A stretch of 64,000 nt of DNA from Clitoria ternatea (taxonomy: Eukaryota; Streptophyta; Magnoliopsida; Fabales; Fabaceae): the NCBI GenBank assembly GCA_037962975.1, contig CM075673.1:147208667-147272666 (forward strand). Direction: 5' to 3'. Of this stretch, positions 26,201 to 38,424 are shown piece by piece. The translations under genes were made by a program, and so were the position numbers. Numbering within the stretch: position 1 is the first letter of the stretch; each line of letters starts with the position of its first letter. The notes below the pieces were generated by a model that was given only the letters and a program-made list of their open reading frames with translations, ran no database searches and was not told the origin of the DNA.

Positions 26201-29200
26201 CAAACTTGTTACATATGTAATCAATTCGAGGACCCCTTAGAGATTTAGTAAAAATATCTGCTAACTAATCATTAGAATTCACAAAACTAGTGGATATTTC
26301 ACCGGACATTACTTTTTCCCTGATAAAGTGATAGTCAACTTCGATATGCTTCGTCCTCTCATGGAAAACCGGATTTAAGGCGACATGCATGGCAGCTTGA
26401 TTATCACATATAAGTGACATCTGTGCAACCTCTCTAAACTTAAGTTCCCGAAGCAATTGTTTGAGCCATATGAGCTCCTGACTGGCTATAGCCATAGCAC
26501 GGTACTCTGCCTCCGCACTAGACCTGGCTACAACATTCTGCTTCTTGCTCTTCCAAGAGACAAGATTACCTACGATAAAGATACAATATCCGGAAGTGGA
26601 CCTTCTATCAATGGGAGAGTCAACCCAATCAGCATCAGAGTATCCCACAATTGGAGTATGTCCTCTATCTTCATATAACAGGCCCTTTCCAGGATCTTTC
26701 TTGATATATCGAACAATGCAGGTCACTACATCCCAATGTTCCTTACAAGGAGAATTTAGGAACTGACTTACCACACTAACTGCAAATGAGATATCTGGGC
26801 GAGTGATAGTTAGGTAGTTCAACTTGCCAACTAAATGTCTGTATCTCTCAGGATCCGGAAGAGACTCCCCTGGTTTGGTAGAAGCTTGACATTGGGATCC
26901 ATGGGAGTGTCGACTGACTTGGAGTTTAACATCGTTGTTTCTTCCAAAATATCCATTGCATACTTTCTTTAGGATATGACGATTCCATTTTTGGATTGCG
27001 CTACCTCTATTCCCAAGAAATATTTGAGTCTGCCAAGGTCCTTTGTCTGAAAGTGCTTGAAGAGATGTTGTTTTACCTGTGTAATGCCAAGATGATCACT
27101 GCCAGTAATAACAATGTCATCCACATAAACCACCAAGTAAATACAACCAGCTACTGAGTGACGGTAGAAGACAGAGTGATCGGCCTCACTTCGGATCATG
27201 CCAAACTCCTGAATCACAGTACTAAATCTGCCAAACCATGCCCTAGGAGATTGCTAAAGGCCATATAGAGATTTCCACAGGCGACAAACAAGTCTAGAAG
27301 ACTCTCCCTGAGCAACAAAACAAGGAGGTTGCTCCATGTAAATCTCTTCCAGCAAGTCACCATGAAGGAAAACATTTTTGATGTCTAACTGGTATAGAGG
27401 CCAGTGGCGAATGGCGGCAATAGAGAGGAAGAGGCGCGCTGAGGGCATTTAGGCAACAGGGGAGAAGGTATCTCCATAATCCAAACAGTAGATTTGAGTA
27501 TAACATTTGGCGACAAGTCGGGCTTTGAGGCGGTCAATTGTTTCGTCTAAGCCAACCTTCACTGTGTACACCCATCGACAACCAACAACGGACTTCCCTG
27601 GTGGTAGAGGAACGAGATCCCAAGTTCCACTGCTTCGTAAAGCACACATTTCATCCATCATAGCTTGTTTCCATCCTGGATGTATAAAGGCATCTCCTAC
27701 ATTCTTAGGAATAGAAACAGAGGACAAAGAAGAAAGACAAGAGTAATATGATGGAGATATGCGATGATAACTCAAAGCGGTATAGTGAGGAGAAGGATTA
27801 TGAGTAGAACGGATACCTTTGCGAAGGGCGACAGGAAGATCTGACTCAGGAAGCGGGACTGGAAAAGAGGTCGGATGAGTGAGCCCGGGATGTGAGTCTA
27901 CAATCGGGTCGGTTGCAGGTTGCAGCAGTAATGGACGAGGACGACGTTGATAAACCTGCAAAGGAGGAGAAGGAAGGGGATATGGAGAGGAAGGAGACTC
28001 CTCGGGAGGAGAAAAAAGGACTATAGGTGTAGTCACATGAAAAGGAGGCTCGGGTGGAAGTACCCCAGACTCAAAGAAAGGAACATCTTCAAAGAATGTG
28101 ACATCTGCAGAGATAAAATACCTATGAAGAGTAGGAGAATAGCACTTGTATCCTTTCTGGGTGCGAGGATACCCAACAAAAACACATTTATGAGATCTAG
28201 CAGATAATTTATCGATCCCAGGACCAAGGACATGAAAGAAACAAGTAGAACCAAAGCCTCGAGGAGGTAAAGAATGAAGAGGACGATGTGGATATAAAAC
28301 CTGATGAGGAATTTTACCTTTAAGAATAAAGGAAGGCATACGGTTGATGAGATAGCATGCAGTAAGGACGACATCTCCCCAAAATTGAAGAGGAACATTA
28401 GAGTGAAGAAGGAGAGTCCGAGTGGTATCTAGAAAATGTCTATTTTTGCGCTCAGCAACCCCATTCTATTGGGGGTATGAGGGCAAGAGGTTTGATGTAA
28501 CAGACCGTGAGATGCCATAAAAATCTAAAATTGGTTAGACAAATATTCACGTGCATTATCACTTTGTAAGGTACGAATGGAAATCCCAAATTGAATTTTT
28601 ATTTCATTAAAAAAGGACTGAAAAATAGAAAATAACTCAGAACGATCTTTCATCAAATATATCCAAGTACAACGGGAAAAATCATCGATAAAAGTAACAA
28701 AGTACCTAGAACCTAAAGAAGACATCATACGACTAAGACCCCAAACGTCCGAATGAACCAAAGCAAAAGAGGACGAGGCCCGGTTATTAATGTGATTAGG
28801 AAAAACAGTACGAGTATGCTTACCTAATTGACAAGACTCACATGACAAAGATTTAAATTAGAAAAACTAGAAACTGATTTCTTAAATACATCTAGACCTG
28901 GATGTCCTAACTGAGCATGAATAAGAAGAGGAGACGCGGAAGCTGAGCCAACAAGGGATGGCCTATCAAGTTGATAGAGGCCGTGAGACTCACATCCGAA
29001 GGCAATCATCTTCCCCGTTTTCCAATCCTGCAGAGAAACTGAATCTTTAGTAAAAGAGATGACGCAATCAAGAGTACGAGTAAGTTGGCTAATGGATAAC
29101 AAATTAAAGGGGGCACCAGGAACAAATAACACATTATCAACTGAAAGAGAATGGAGGGGATGGACAATACCAATACCCTGTGACTGTGTTTGGGAACCAT

Positions 29201-32200
29201 TGGCCATAGTAACAGAAAGTAAGTAACCAGTGGTAGATATAGAAGAAAAAAGAGATTTATTACCAGTAATATGGTCGGTGGCCCCTGAATCAAGGACCCA
29301 AAGAATGGGAGGTGCCAACGAAAGAATTACCAGTGTGTGCAATAGCAGCAGTAGAACCGGAGGCCCAATAAGAGTAGTTGTTGTCATTCAACAACTTAGA
29401 AGAGAGGGGGGCAGTGAGTGAAGTGTCCGAAATCAGTGTATCAGACTTGGTTCATCGGGGGCAGTCATGGGTATGACAAGATCGGGGAAGAAGAGGCCGA
29501 TCTGGGCAAGGGGAGTCCAGTTGCAAGGTCGCCGGGGGAAACGGTCACCGGAGGTGGCGGAACTGGGGTGGTCGGCGCAGAAAACGTGGTGGGATGGGGG
29601 AAAATTTGCATAGTGAACAGTTGCTCACCGAAAACTCACGGAATAAGAGGTAACTCTCATTAGGCTCTAGATACCATGTTAAATGAGGGAAAGCGAGAGT
29701 ATGTGAATTCCGTGTGTTTTGAACACCAACGGAGCTATTGTATTTATAGGAGATTTTACATGATTATAGATAAGATAATACAAATATAAACTAATCTAAT
29801 CTAATTAATTAGAGATAACTCTAACTAATTTAATTAATTAAAGATAACTCTATCTAATCTAATTAATTAGAGATAATTCTATCTTTAAGTTTAACAATAA
29901 TAATCAGGCATTACTAACTTAAGTAAAACTACTATTACAAGACTAAAGTAAAACTACTATTACAAGCCCAAGCCTATCCAATAAGGCTCCAAAGCCCTAA
30001 CCCCATTCACATAAGATGGCGGTGAGTCATGCCACATGAAGTTAGTTTTCTTTTAACTTACCTAGTATATGCTTCCTGCCATCTCTTGCTTGTAGGAGTG
30101 CCTTTCTCATGATGGGCAAAGTAATGCCACCTACCTGCCACACCATGCATTAATAGCCATCAGCAAACGGTATCATATAAATATTTAGAATGTGAAATGA
30201 ATAATAATAACATATAGAGACTAATTAATAAACAAAAAATGCTATACCTTCAAAGAAAATAAGCAGCTTCTCAAAATCCAAACAAATGAGAAAGAGGAAA
30301 TAAGCATATCAAGATATTAGCATTAAATTTTCATACTATTTCACCTTAATGTCCATTTGAAATGCAGTTATACCATCTTCATTTCCAGCAACCTGCATTT
30401 TATTGTTGGACATCTCTTTTAGTGTTATAATAATATCAATAATCAATATCATGCAGATCTGATATAAATGAACTTCAGATGAACATATAGAACAAACCCA
30501 AATGAACTGCCTTAATTAACTATTCTTCCAGATAACATGTTAACAAAAATAACTATCACAAGTTCAATTATGTAATTAAAACCTTAAAATCCATATCTCC
30601 AGATGCATCTTCAGATCCAGTTATGTCAGACAGAATAAGTGGAGTTCCATCTCCCCCAAATTCCTTGGTGTCAAGTACCATACCCATTGCAATTCCAGCA
30701 ATTGAGCACTTGATAGGAACCCCAGCATCTTGCAAAGCTAAGCAACCTCCACAAACAGAAGCCATGCTGCAATAAAATAAAAATTTTGATAATAAATCTG
30801 GAACCTTTAAAAGCTCTGTTGGAAAAGAAAATTGAAAAATGATATCATGTGCAAACTATAAACAGCAAGTTATCTGCAAAAACAGCAAAAATATTACATC
30901 AACTGTGAAAAGCTTTAGAAAGAGTGAAAGACAAAGTCTTCTGCTCCTTGTTTGAATACCTGAAAATATCTTATCATATCTTGTCATATCTTAGATTATC
31001 CCCAAGGGTTAGTTTCCTTCTTTCTTCAATATCTGTGATGGTTGGTTATCATATTTTCATTTATTATTATGATTCTTTCTCTAATTAGGTAAGTGTTGGG
31101 GATAGATATCATTGATATGGTAAATATCAGGGCTGATTTTATTCTAATTTGCTGTAATCATCTTCATTCCCTAGTTTCCTTATTTACGTTTCTCAATCCC
31201 TAATCTTTATTAGATTTTTTTTGTATCTCACATGTATATTGTTACATCTCTTGTGAAAATATAAAATACACAATTATTCAATCCTTTCAAGTTGACATCC
31301 AGAGCAAGATTCTCAGTCATTAATCGTTTGGTTGACAGACTCTATCAACACAACACAGTCATTGTCACTGTTTCCTGGGTTGACAGACTGTGTCAACATT
31401 GTCGTTGTTGGTTGGAACCACCAGGAATCATCTCAGAAGCCATCATGGAGCAACACCACCAGGAAGCTCCCCACACGCCCTAACATGCATATTTTTTGTC
31501 AATATCTCGTTAGTACATGTGGTTCACATGCCACCCTCCGACCACTATTTTTCGGTGCCGCTAGTCCCTTTCTGTTCATCAACCCTTCCTGATCCTGTTT
31601 GACCAGCTGGTGGTGAGTCGGTCTCGAATTTAGGCTCCGTCTTACGCATCATGAGATTTGAGACGTTTGTGATTGTCTTTCATCGCTGAAAATGCTAATC
31701 CTCAAATTGATCATAAGTCTGAACCTTCCAAGAAAGGTTTGATTTCCTTTGCCTTTTCTGGATCACGCATCATTACCACTAAAAAGTGTCAAAAGGCAAA
31801 AATTATTTGGATCGGTACAATGTAGTTGAGGTATGGTTCCTTGGTCAGGGCCTCAAGATCCCCTGACTAAGGAAGCTTCAGAAATTGCAGTAGCTGAGAG
31901 GGATGAATGGATGCAGGCTGATAACCAGCTCCTGCCTTGTATTATGGCAAGCCATTGACCCCAAGTTGATGTACTTTTGCCCTTACAATACGTGTTGTGA
32001 TGTTTAGAAAACGGCTCAAAATATTTATGTCAATAACATTCAAAGGTTGTATAAGTCTGCTCGTAACATGGTGACTCTTCAGATGACAAATCATTACTTA
32101 CCTTCCTATCTAAATTGGGCTTAATTGGTTGTCGACGAACTTAAATTGAACAGATACCGTTATTTATAATCTCTAATATCATTATCTCAATAGAACACAT

Positions 32201-35200
32201 TGTGAAAAATTTGCAATCACCCCACTCAAATGAGTTGAACCGAATTCCAACAAGGTTAACCAAATGACCATTATTTTCATTTTACAGTAATTTACACCTC
32301 TTGATTTATGAATTTGTCTAACAATTGTTATGCTCAATTTGTGTACCCCCTACAAGACCATGCTGTGATTTGACATTTTGCTCATCAGTTTTGGATTTTG
32401 GAATGTTATGCTCCATGTAAGGAACAGTGAATGCATCTTGGTTTGGTTTATTGGTTGCTTACAGTTACAATAGATTGTTTGAAACTGTCATTGTGTTTGT
32501 TTTATTTTGAAGTTCAAATGTTGAATATTTCTTATGCATATGCATATATCATATAGTACTATAAGGAGTCTTTTGATCATATTCCTAAACGATGTAGAGA
32601 CTTCCCTCTTATCTTAACACACCCCTTTCACGTGCATGAAGTTTGCAAGACTTAACATCTGCAAGTGACCCAACATTTTGACCAATCAGACTCTAATACT
32701 ATTGTTAAAAGAGAGAAAAACAAGAAGACATATGAATTCCGTGTGTTTTGTGATCACCCGGAGCTTTTGTATTTATAGGGATTTTGTACATAAATACAGA
32801 ATATACAATTAAAGATATGATTGATATATTTAGTCCTAAAATATATCTTACTATTTACACTCCCCCTCAAGCTGGAGCATATAAATCATATGCACCAAGC
32901 TTGTTACATATATAATCAATCCGAGGGCCCCTTAGAGACTTAGTAAAAAATCCGTCAACTGATCATTAGAATTAACAAAGCTAGTGGATATTTCACCAGA
33001 TAAGACTTTTTCTCTAACAAAATGACAGTCAACTTCAATGTGCTTCGTCCTCGAATGGAAAACTGGATTCGAGGCAATATGCATAGCGGCCTGATTATCA
33101 CAGATAAGTGTCATCTGTGAAACCTCTCCAAATTGAAGTTCTTGAAGTAATTGTTTAAGCCATGAGTCCTTGACTGGCTATAGCCATAGCACGGTATTCT
33201 GCCTCCGCACTGGACTTGGCTACAACGTTCTGCTTTTTGCTCTTCCAAGAGACAAGATTACCTCCGACAAAAATGCAATATCCGGAAGTGGACCTTCTAT
33301 CAATGGGAGAGCCGGCCCAATCAGCATCAGAGTATCCCACAACTCGAGTGTGTCCTCTATCTTCATATAACAGGCCTTTTCTAGGATCTTTCTTGACATA
33401 TCGAACAATACGAGTTACTGCATCCCAATGTTCCTTACAAGGAGAGTTTAGGAACTAACTAACCACACTAACTGCAAATGAAATATCTGGGCGAGTGAAA
33501 GTGCTTGAAGGGATGTTGCTTGAAGAGATATTGCTTTACTTGTGTAATACCAAGGTGATCACTGTCAGTGATGACAATGTCATCCACATATACCACTAAG
33601 TAAATACAACTAGCAATTGAATGACGATAGAAGACAGAGTGATCTGTTTCACTCCTGATCATGCCAAACTCCTGAATCACAATACTGAACCTGCCAAACC
33701 ATGCCCTGGGAGACTGTTTAAGGCCATATAAAGATTTCCGCAAGCGACAAACAAGTCTAGAAGACTCCCCCTGAGCAACAAAACAGGGAGGTTGCTCCAT
33801 GTAAACCTCTTCAAGCAAGTCACCATGAAGGAAAGCATTTTTGATGTCCAACTGGTATAAAGGCCAAATGGTGAATGGCGATAATAGAGAGGAAGAGGCG
33901 AGGGCATTTTGGCAACAGGGGAGAATGTATCTCCATAATCTAAGCCGTAGATTTGAGTATAACCTTTGACGACAAGGCGGGCTTTGAGGCGGTCTACTGA
34001 TCCGTCCGGGCCAACCTTCACCGTGTACACCCATCGACAACCAACAACAGATTTCCCTGGTGGTAGAAGAACGAGATCCCAAGTTCCACTGCTTTGTAAG
34101 GCACACATTTCATCCATCATAGCTTGTTTCCATCCTGGATGAGTAAAGGCATCTCCTGCATTCTTAGGAATAGAAACAGAAGACAAAGAAGAAAGACAAG
34201 AGTAATAGGATGGAGAGATGCGATGATAACTCAAAACAGTATAGTGAGGAGAAGGATTACGAGTAGAACGAATACCTTTGCGTAGGGCAATAGGAAGATC
34301 TGACTCAGGAGGCGGGACCGGAGAAGAGGTCGGATGAGTGAGCCCAGGATGTGAGTCTACAATCTGATCGGTGGCAGGCTGTGGTGGTAGAGGACGAGGA
34401 CGACGCTGATAGACCAGTAAAGGAGGAGGAGGAAGAGGATCTGGAGAGGGAGGAGACTCCTCAGGAGGAGAAAAGAGGACAGTAGGTGTAGTCACAGGAA
34501 GAGGAGGCTCCGATGGAGGTGTTTCAGACTTAAAGAAAGGAACATCTTCAAAGAATGTAACATAAGAGAAGGAGAGTAGCACTTGTATCCTTTCTGGGTA
34601 CGGGGATACCCAACAAAAACACATTTATGAGATCTAGCAGATAATTTATCAATGCCAGGACCAAGGACATAAGAGAAACAAGTAGAACCAAAGACGCGAG
34701 GAGGTAGAGAGCGAAGAGGACGATGTGGATATAAGACTTGATGAGGAATTTTACCTTGAAGAACAGAGGAAGGCATACGGTTGATGAGATAGCATACGGT
34801 AAGGACGGCATCACCCCAAAATTGAAGAGGAACATTAGAATGAAGAAGAAGAGTCCGAGTGGTTTCTAGAAGATATCGATTTTTACGTTCAGTAACCCCA
34901 TTCTGTTGGGGGTATGAGGGCAAGAGGTTTGATGCAACAGACCGTGAGATGCCATAAAAGTCTGAAATCAGTTAGACAAGTATTCACGTGCATTATCACT
35001 TTGTAAGGTACGAATGGAAATCCTAAATTGAGTTTTTATTTCATTAAAAAAATACTGAAAAATAGTGAATAACTCAGAACGATCTTTCATTAAATATATA
35101 CAAGTACAACGGGAAAAATCATCAATAAAGGTGACAAAATACCTAGATCCTAAAGAAGACACAATACGACTAGGACCCCAAACATCCGAATGAACCAAAG

Positions 35201-38200
35201 CAAAAAGGTACGAGGCCCGATTATTTATGCGAGTAGGAAAAAAGGTACGAGTATGCTTACCTAACTGACAAGACTCACATGATAAAGATTCTAAATTAAA
35301 AAAACGAGGGACTAATTTCTTGAAAGCATCGAGACCGGGATGTCCTAACTGAGCATGAATGAGAAGAGGGGATGCGGAAGCCGAACCAACAAGGGATGGT
35401 CTGTTAAGTTGATAAAGGCCGTGAGACTCACATCTGAAGCCAATCATCTTCCCCGTTTTTCGATCCTGCAAAGAAACTGAATCTTTAGTAAAAGAGATGA
35501 CATAATCAAGAGTACGAGTAAGCTGACTAATGGATAACAAATTAAATGGGGCACCAGGAACAAATAACATATTATCAACTGAAATAGAAGGGAGGGGATG
35601 GACAATACCAATACCCTGGAATTGTGTTTGGGAACAATTGGCCATAGTAACAGAAGGTAAGTAACCAGTGGTAGAGAGAGAAGAAAAAAGAGATTTATTA
35701 CCAGTAATATGATCGGTGGCCCCTGAATCAAGGACCCAGAGAATGGGAGATGCCAACGAAAGAATTACCAGTGTGTGCAACAGTAGCAGTAGAACCAGAG
35801 ACTTGACGTTCTTCACGCCACTTCAGGAAATCATTGTAGGAGGGCAATGGAGACGGATCTGGCAAGCAGCGGAGGAGCAGAAGACGGTGGAGGAGGTAGC
35901 TGAGCAACCTGTTCGGTGCGAGGAGGGCGACCATGGAGTTTCCAGCACTTATCAATGGTGTGGCCTGGTTTGTGACAGTGATCACAATGAGGATGTGGCC
36001 TACCCCCTCTTCGAGGTGCAGAGTCGTTATTGCGTGAAAGCAAAGCAGAAGAATCAAGATGAGAAACAGTCGAAGCAGCAGAGGGAGGCATGGAGGGAGA
36101 GATAGAGCCATGAATGTTAACCCGAAGGAGAGTGGCCAAGGCACCATCCAAAGTAACCTCTGTGGGGCAACCCAAAATCTGATCACGAGTAGAGGAATGC
36201 TCAGTAGGTAGGCCATATAAGGCAAAAGACAAAAGTAATTTCTTACGGTTCTCAAGCTCAGCCTCAGGAGTAGCACCAATAAGAAGCATCTCATTGAGTT
36301 CACACAATAGATTAGTCACTTTACCCACATAAGTAGTTATAGAGCCCTGAAACTGTCAAGAGCCAAAGGTGGTCATAAGGTCCTTACCAATTTGATAGAG
36401 TCGCCGAATATTGTTGGTGAAGAGTTGCTTGGCATGGTCCCAAACTCCCTTGCAGGATTTTTGACCACAGAAGCAATCACGATAGGATGGGGCAATAGTG
36501 TTCCGCATAATTGCAAATAGTTGAGCATCAATTTTCCTCCACCGCAGTCGGTCGGTTTCGGGGATTTCAGTTTCGGATTGTGTGAGGTGGTTCTCATAGC
36601 CTGGCCCAATAAGCCAAATTTTAATATTAGAGGCCCAATATGAGTAGTTTTTGTCATCTAACAGCTCGAAAGAGAGGAGGGCAGTGAGGGAAGTGCCCGA
36701 AAGCAAAGAATCGGACTTAGTATCACCGGGATTAGCCATGGGTATGCTGGTGGAGAGAGAAAGACAGTGGCAGCAGCGAAAAACGTGCCAAACAGCAAGG
36801 AAAAAGTGACCGAAACAGACAACAAACACCAGATCGAGGAAAAAGAGGCCGAGATGATCAGAACCCAAGAAGGCACGACGACATCGGAGGTGGGACGCGC
36901 CGTCACGCGCGGCTGAGAGTGGCGGCGCGTGGGTTTCACGCGCAGAGGAAGGGGTAGCGCGTGGGGGCGCGTGAGAGCTCCGATGGGAAGTGCTTCCGGG
37001 GAAAGGCCGATCTGGGCAAGGGGAAGCCAGTCGCAAGGACGCCGGAAGGAAACGGTGGCCGGAGGTGGCAGATCTGGGGCGGCAGCGCGGAAAACGAGGT
37101 GGGAGGGAGGGAAAAAATTTACACAGTGAGCAGTGGTTCACCGGAAAAACACGGAATAGGAGGGATCTCTCGTTAGGCTCTGGATACCATGTTAAAAGAG
37201 AGAAAAACAAGAAGACATGAATTCCGTGTGTTTTGTGATCACCCAGAGCTTTTGTATTTATAGGGATTTTGTACATAAATACAGAATATACAATTAAAGA
37301 TATGATTGATATATTTAGTCCTAAAATATATCTTACTATATTTACATCATTCTAACAACTATATTAGAAAATGGCACACTTAACTAGCTCACAGGATAAG
37401 GATTACTCCCACCTTATATACTATTAATTAGTCATATCTCATGTCAATATGAGACTTTCAACACATCTTATCACACCCAGGAATGAACATATGGAGCATG
37501 ACAAGTATGAATGGCCAAATAATATGGGATTTACAACACACCTCCTAACCGATGTGGAACTTATCTCTTATTTTAATATAGTGTCAGCCTTGCAAAAACA
37601 TATTTCTAGTTTCTACACAAATCAAATCAATAAACATGCAACGTCTCATTTTGCCTCGGTCCATATATATTTAGGGCCCTACACCCTAGTAGTGGTACCA
37701 TCATTTTGGCATTTCAATATTTTGTTACTTCTATTGATGATGATTTTTCTCAAATTGTTCAGCTCTTTCTATTGAGAAATTATTCAAAGCATTGCCCCGT
37801 CATCCAAGGTTTTGCCCTGAAATTGAAAAAACGACAAGGTGATACCTTTCCTATGAGCTTGGTCACTTAGATGTTCATTGGGTAGGATCAACATCATATA
37901 AGAGTTCAAACAGAGGCTATTTTGTGTTGCTGGAGGAAACTTAATTTTATGGAATACTAAGAAACATAAAGAAGCTAGATGCATTCAGAAGCTGAAAGGC
38001 AACGGCAACAGCAGCATGCAAAACTGAAAACCAAAACATGTGTGCAGCCTAACACACAATTTCATATAACCCTCATTTCATGTATGAGAACAATGATGAC
38101 AAACAATTAAAGAAAGTAACTTTAGTGTTGGAATTTAAAATTGAAAAAAAAAAAAAAAAACTCACCTTGAAGAGCCATTGCTTTCTGTGATAGTACTCTC

Positions 38201-38393
38201 AACACGTATAGTGTAAGGGAAATCATCTTCAGATGGCAAAATTGGTTCAAGGGATCTCTCAGCAAGCATCCCATGACCAATTTCTCTTCTACTTGGGGCA
38301 CCAATCCGGCCAACTTCCCCAACACAAGAAGGAGGAAATGAATACTGCAAAATGCAAATTTTATCCAAGTTAGTAACAACAATACACATTATG

Positions 38394-38424
<31 letters not shown>

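Larger units (their letters stand above)
25945..29896 (-). mobile_element. Ty1/copia element C, gag-deleted
   Basis: 3952 bp with 220-bp LTRs at 25945-26164 (3') and 29677-29896 (5'), target duplication ATAAT (25940-25944 and 29897-29901). Primer-binding site TGGTATCTAGAGCCTA at 29661-29676 (minus) directly abuts the 5' LTR; the polypurine tract is TTGAGGGGGAG. By eye the LTRs differ at about nine positions. The interior lacks almost all of gag: the first gag residues are fused in frame to the segment just before protease. Protease, integrase, reverse transcriptase and RNase H remain with a few stops and shifts. Sense orientation in a PNP1 intron. Confidence 0.94.
32703..37357 (-). mobile_element. 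Ty1/copia element D
   Basis: LTRs 32703-32859 (3', missing about ten terminal bases) and 37190-37357 (5'); target duplication ACTAT (32698-32702 and 37358-37362). Primer-binding site TGGTATCCAGAGCCTA at 37174-37189 (minus); TTGAGGGGGAG polypurine tract. Complete gene order gag, protease, integrase, reverse transcriptase, RNase H, with frameshifts and a deletion between reverse transcriptase and RNase H near 33500. It is inserted inside a TRIM, in sense orientation in the largest PNP1 intron (7.4 kb). Confidence 0.94.
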
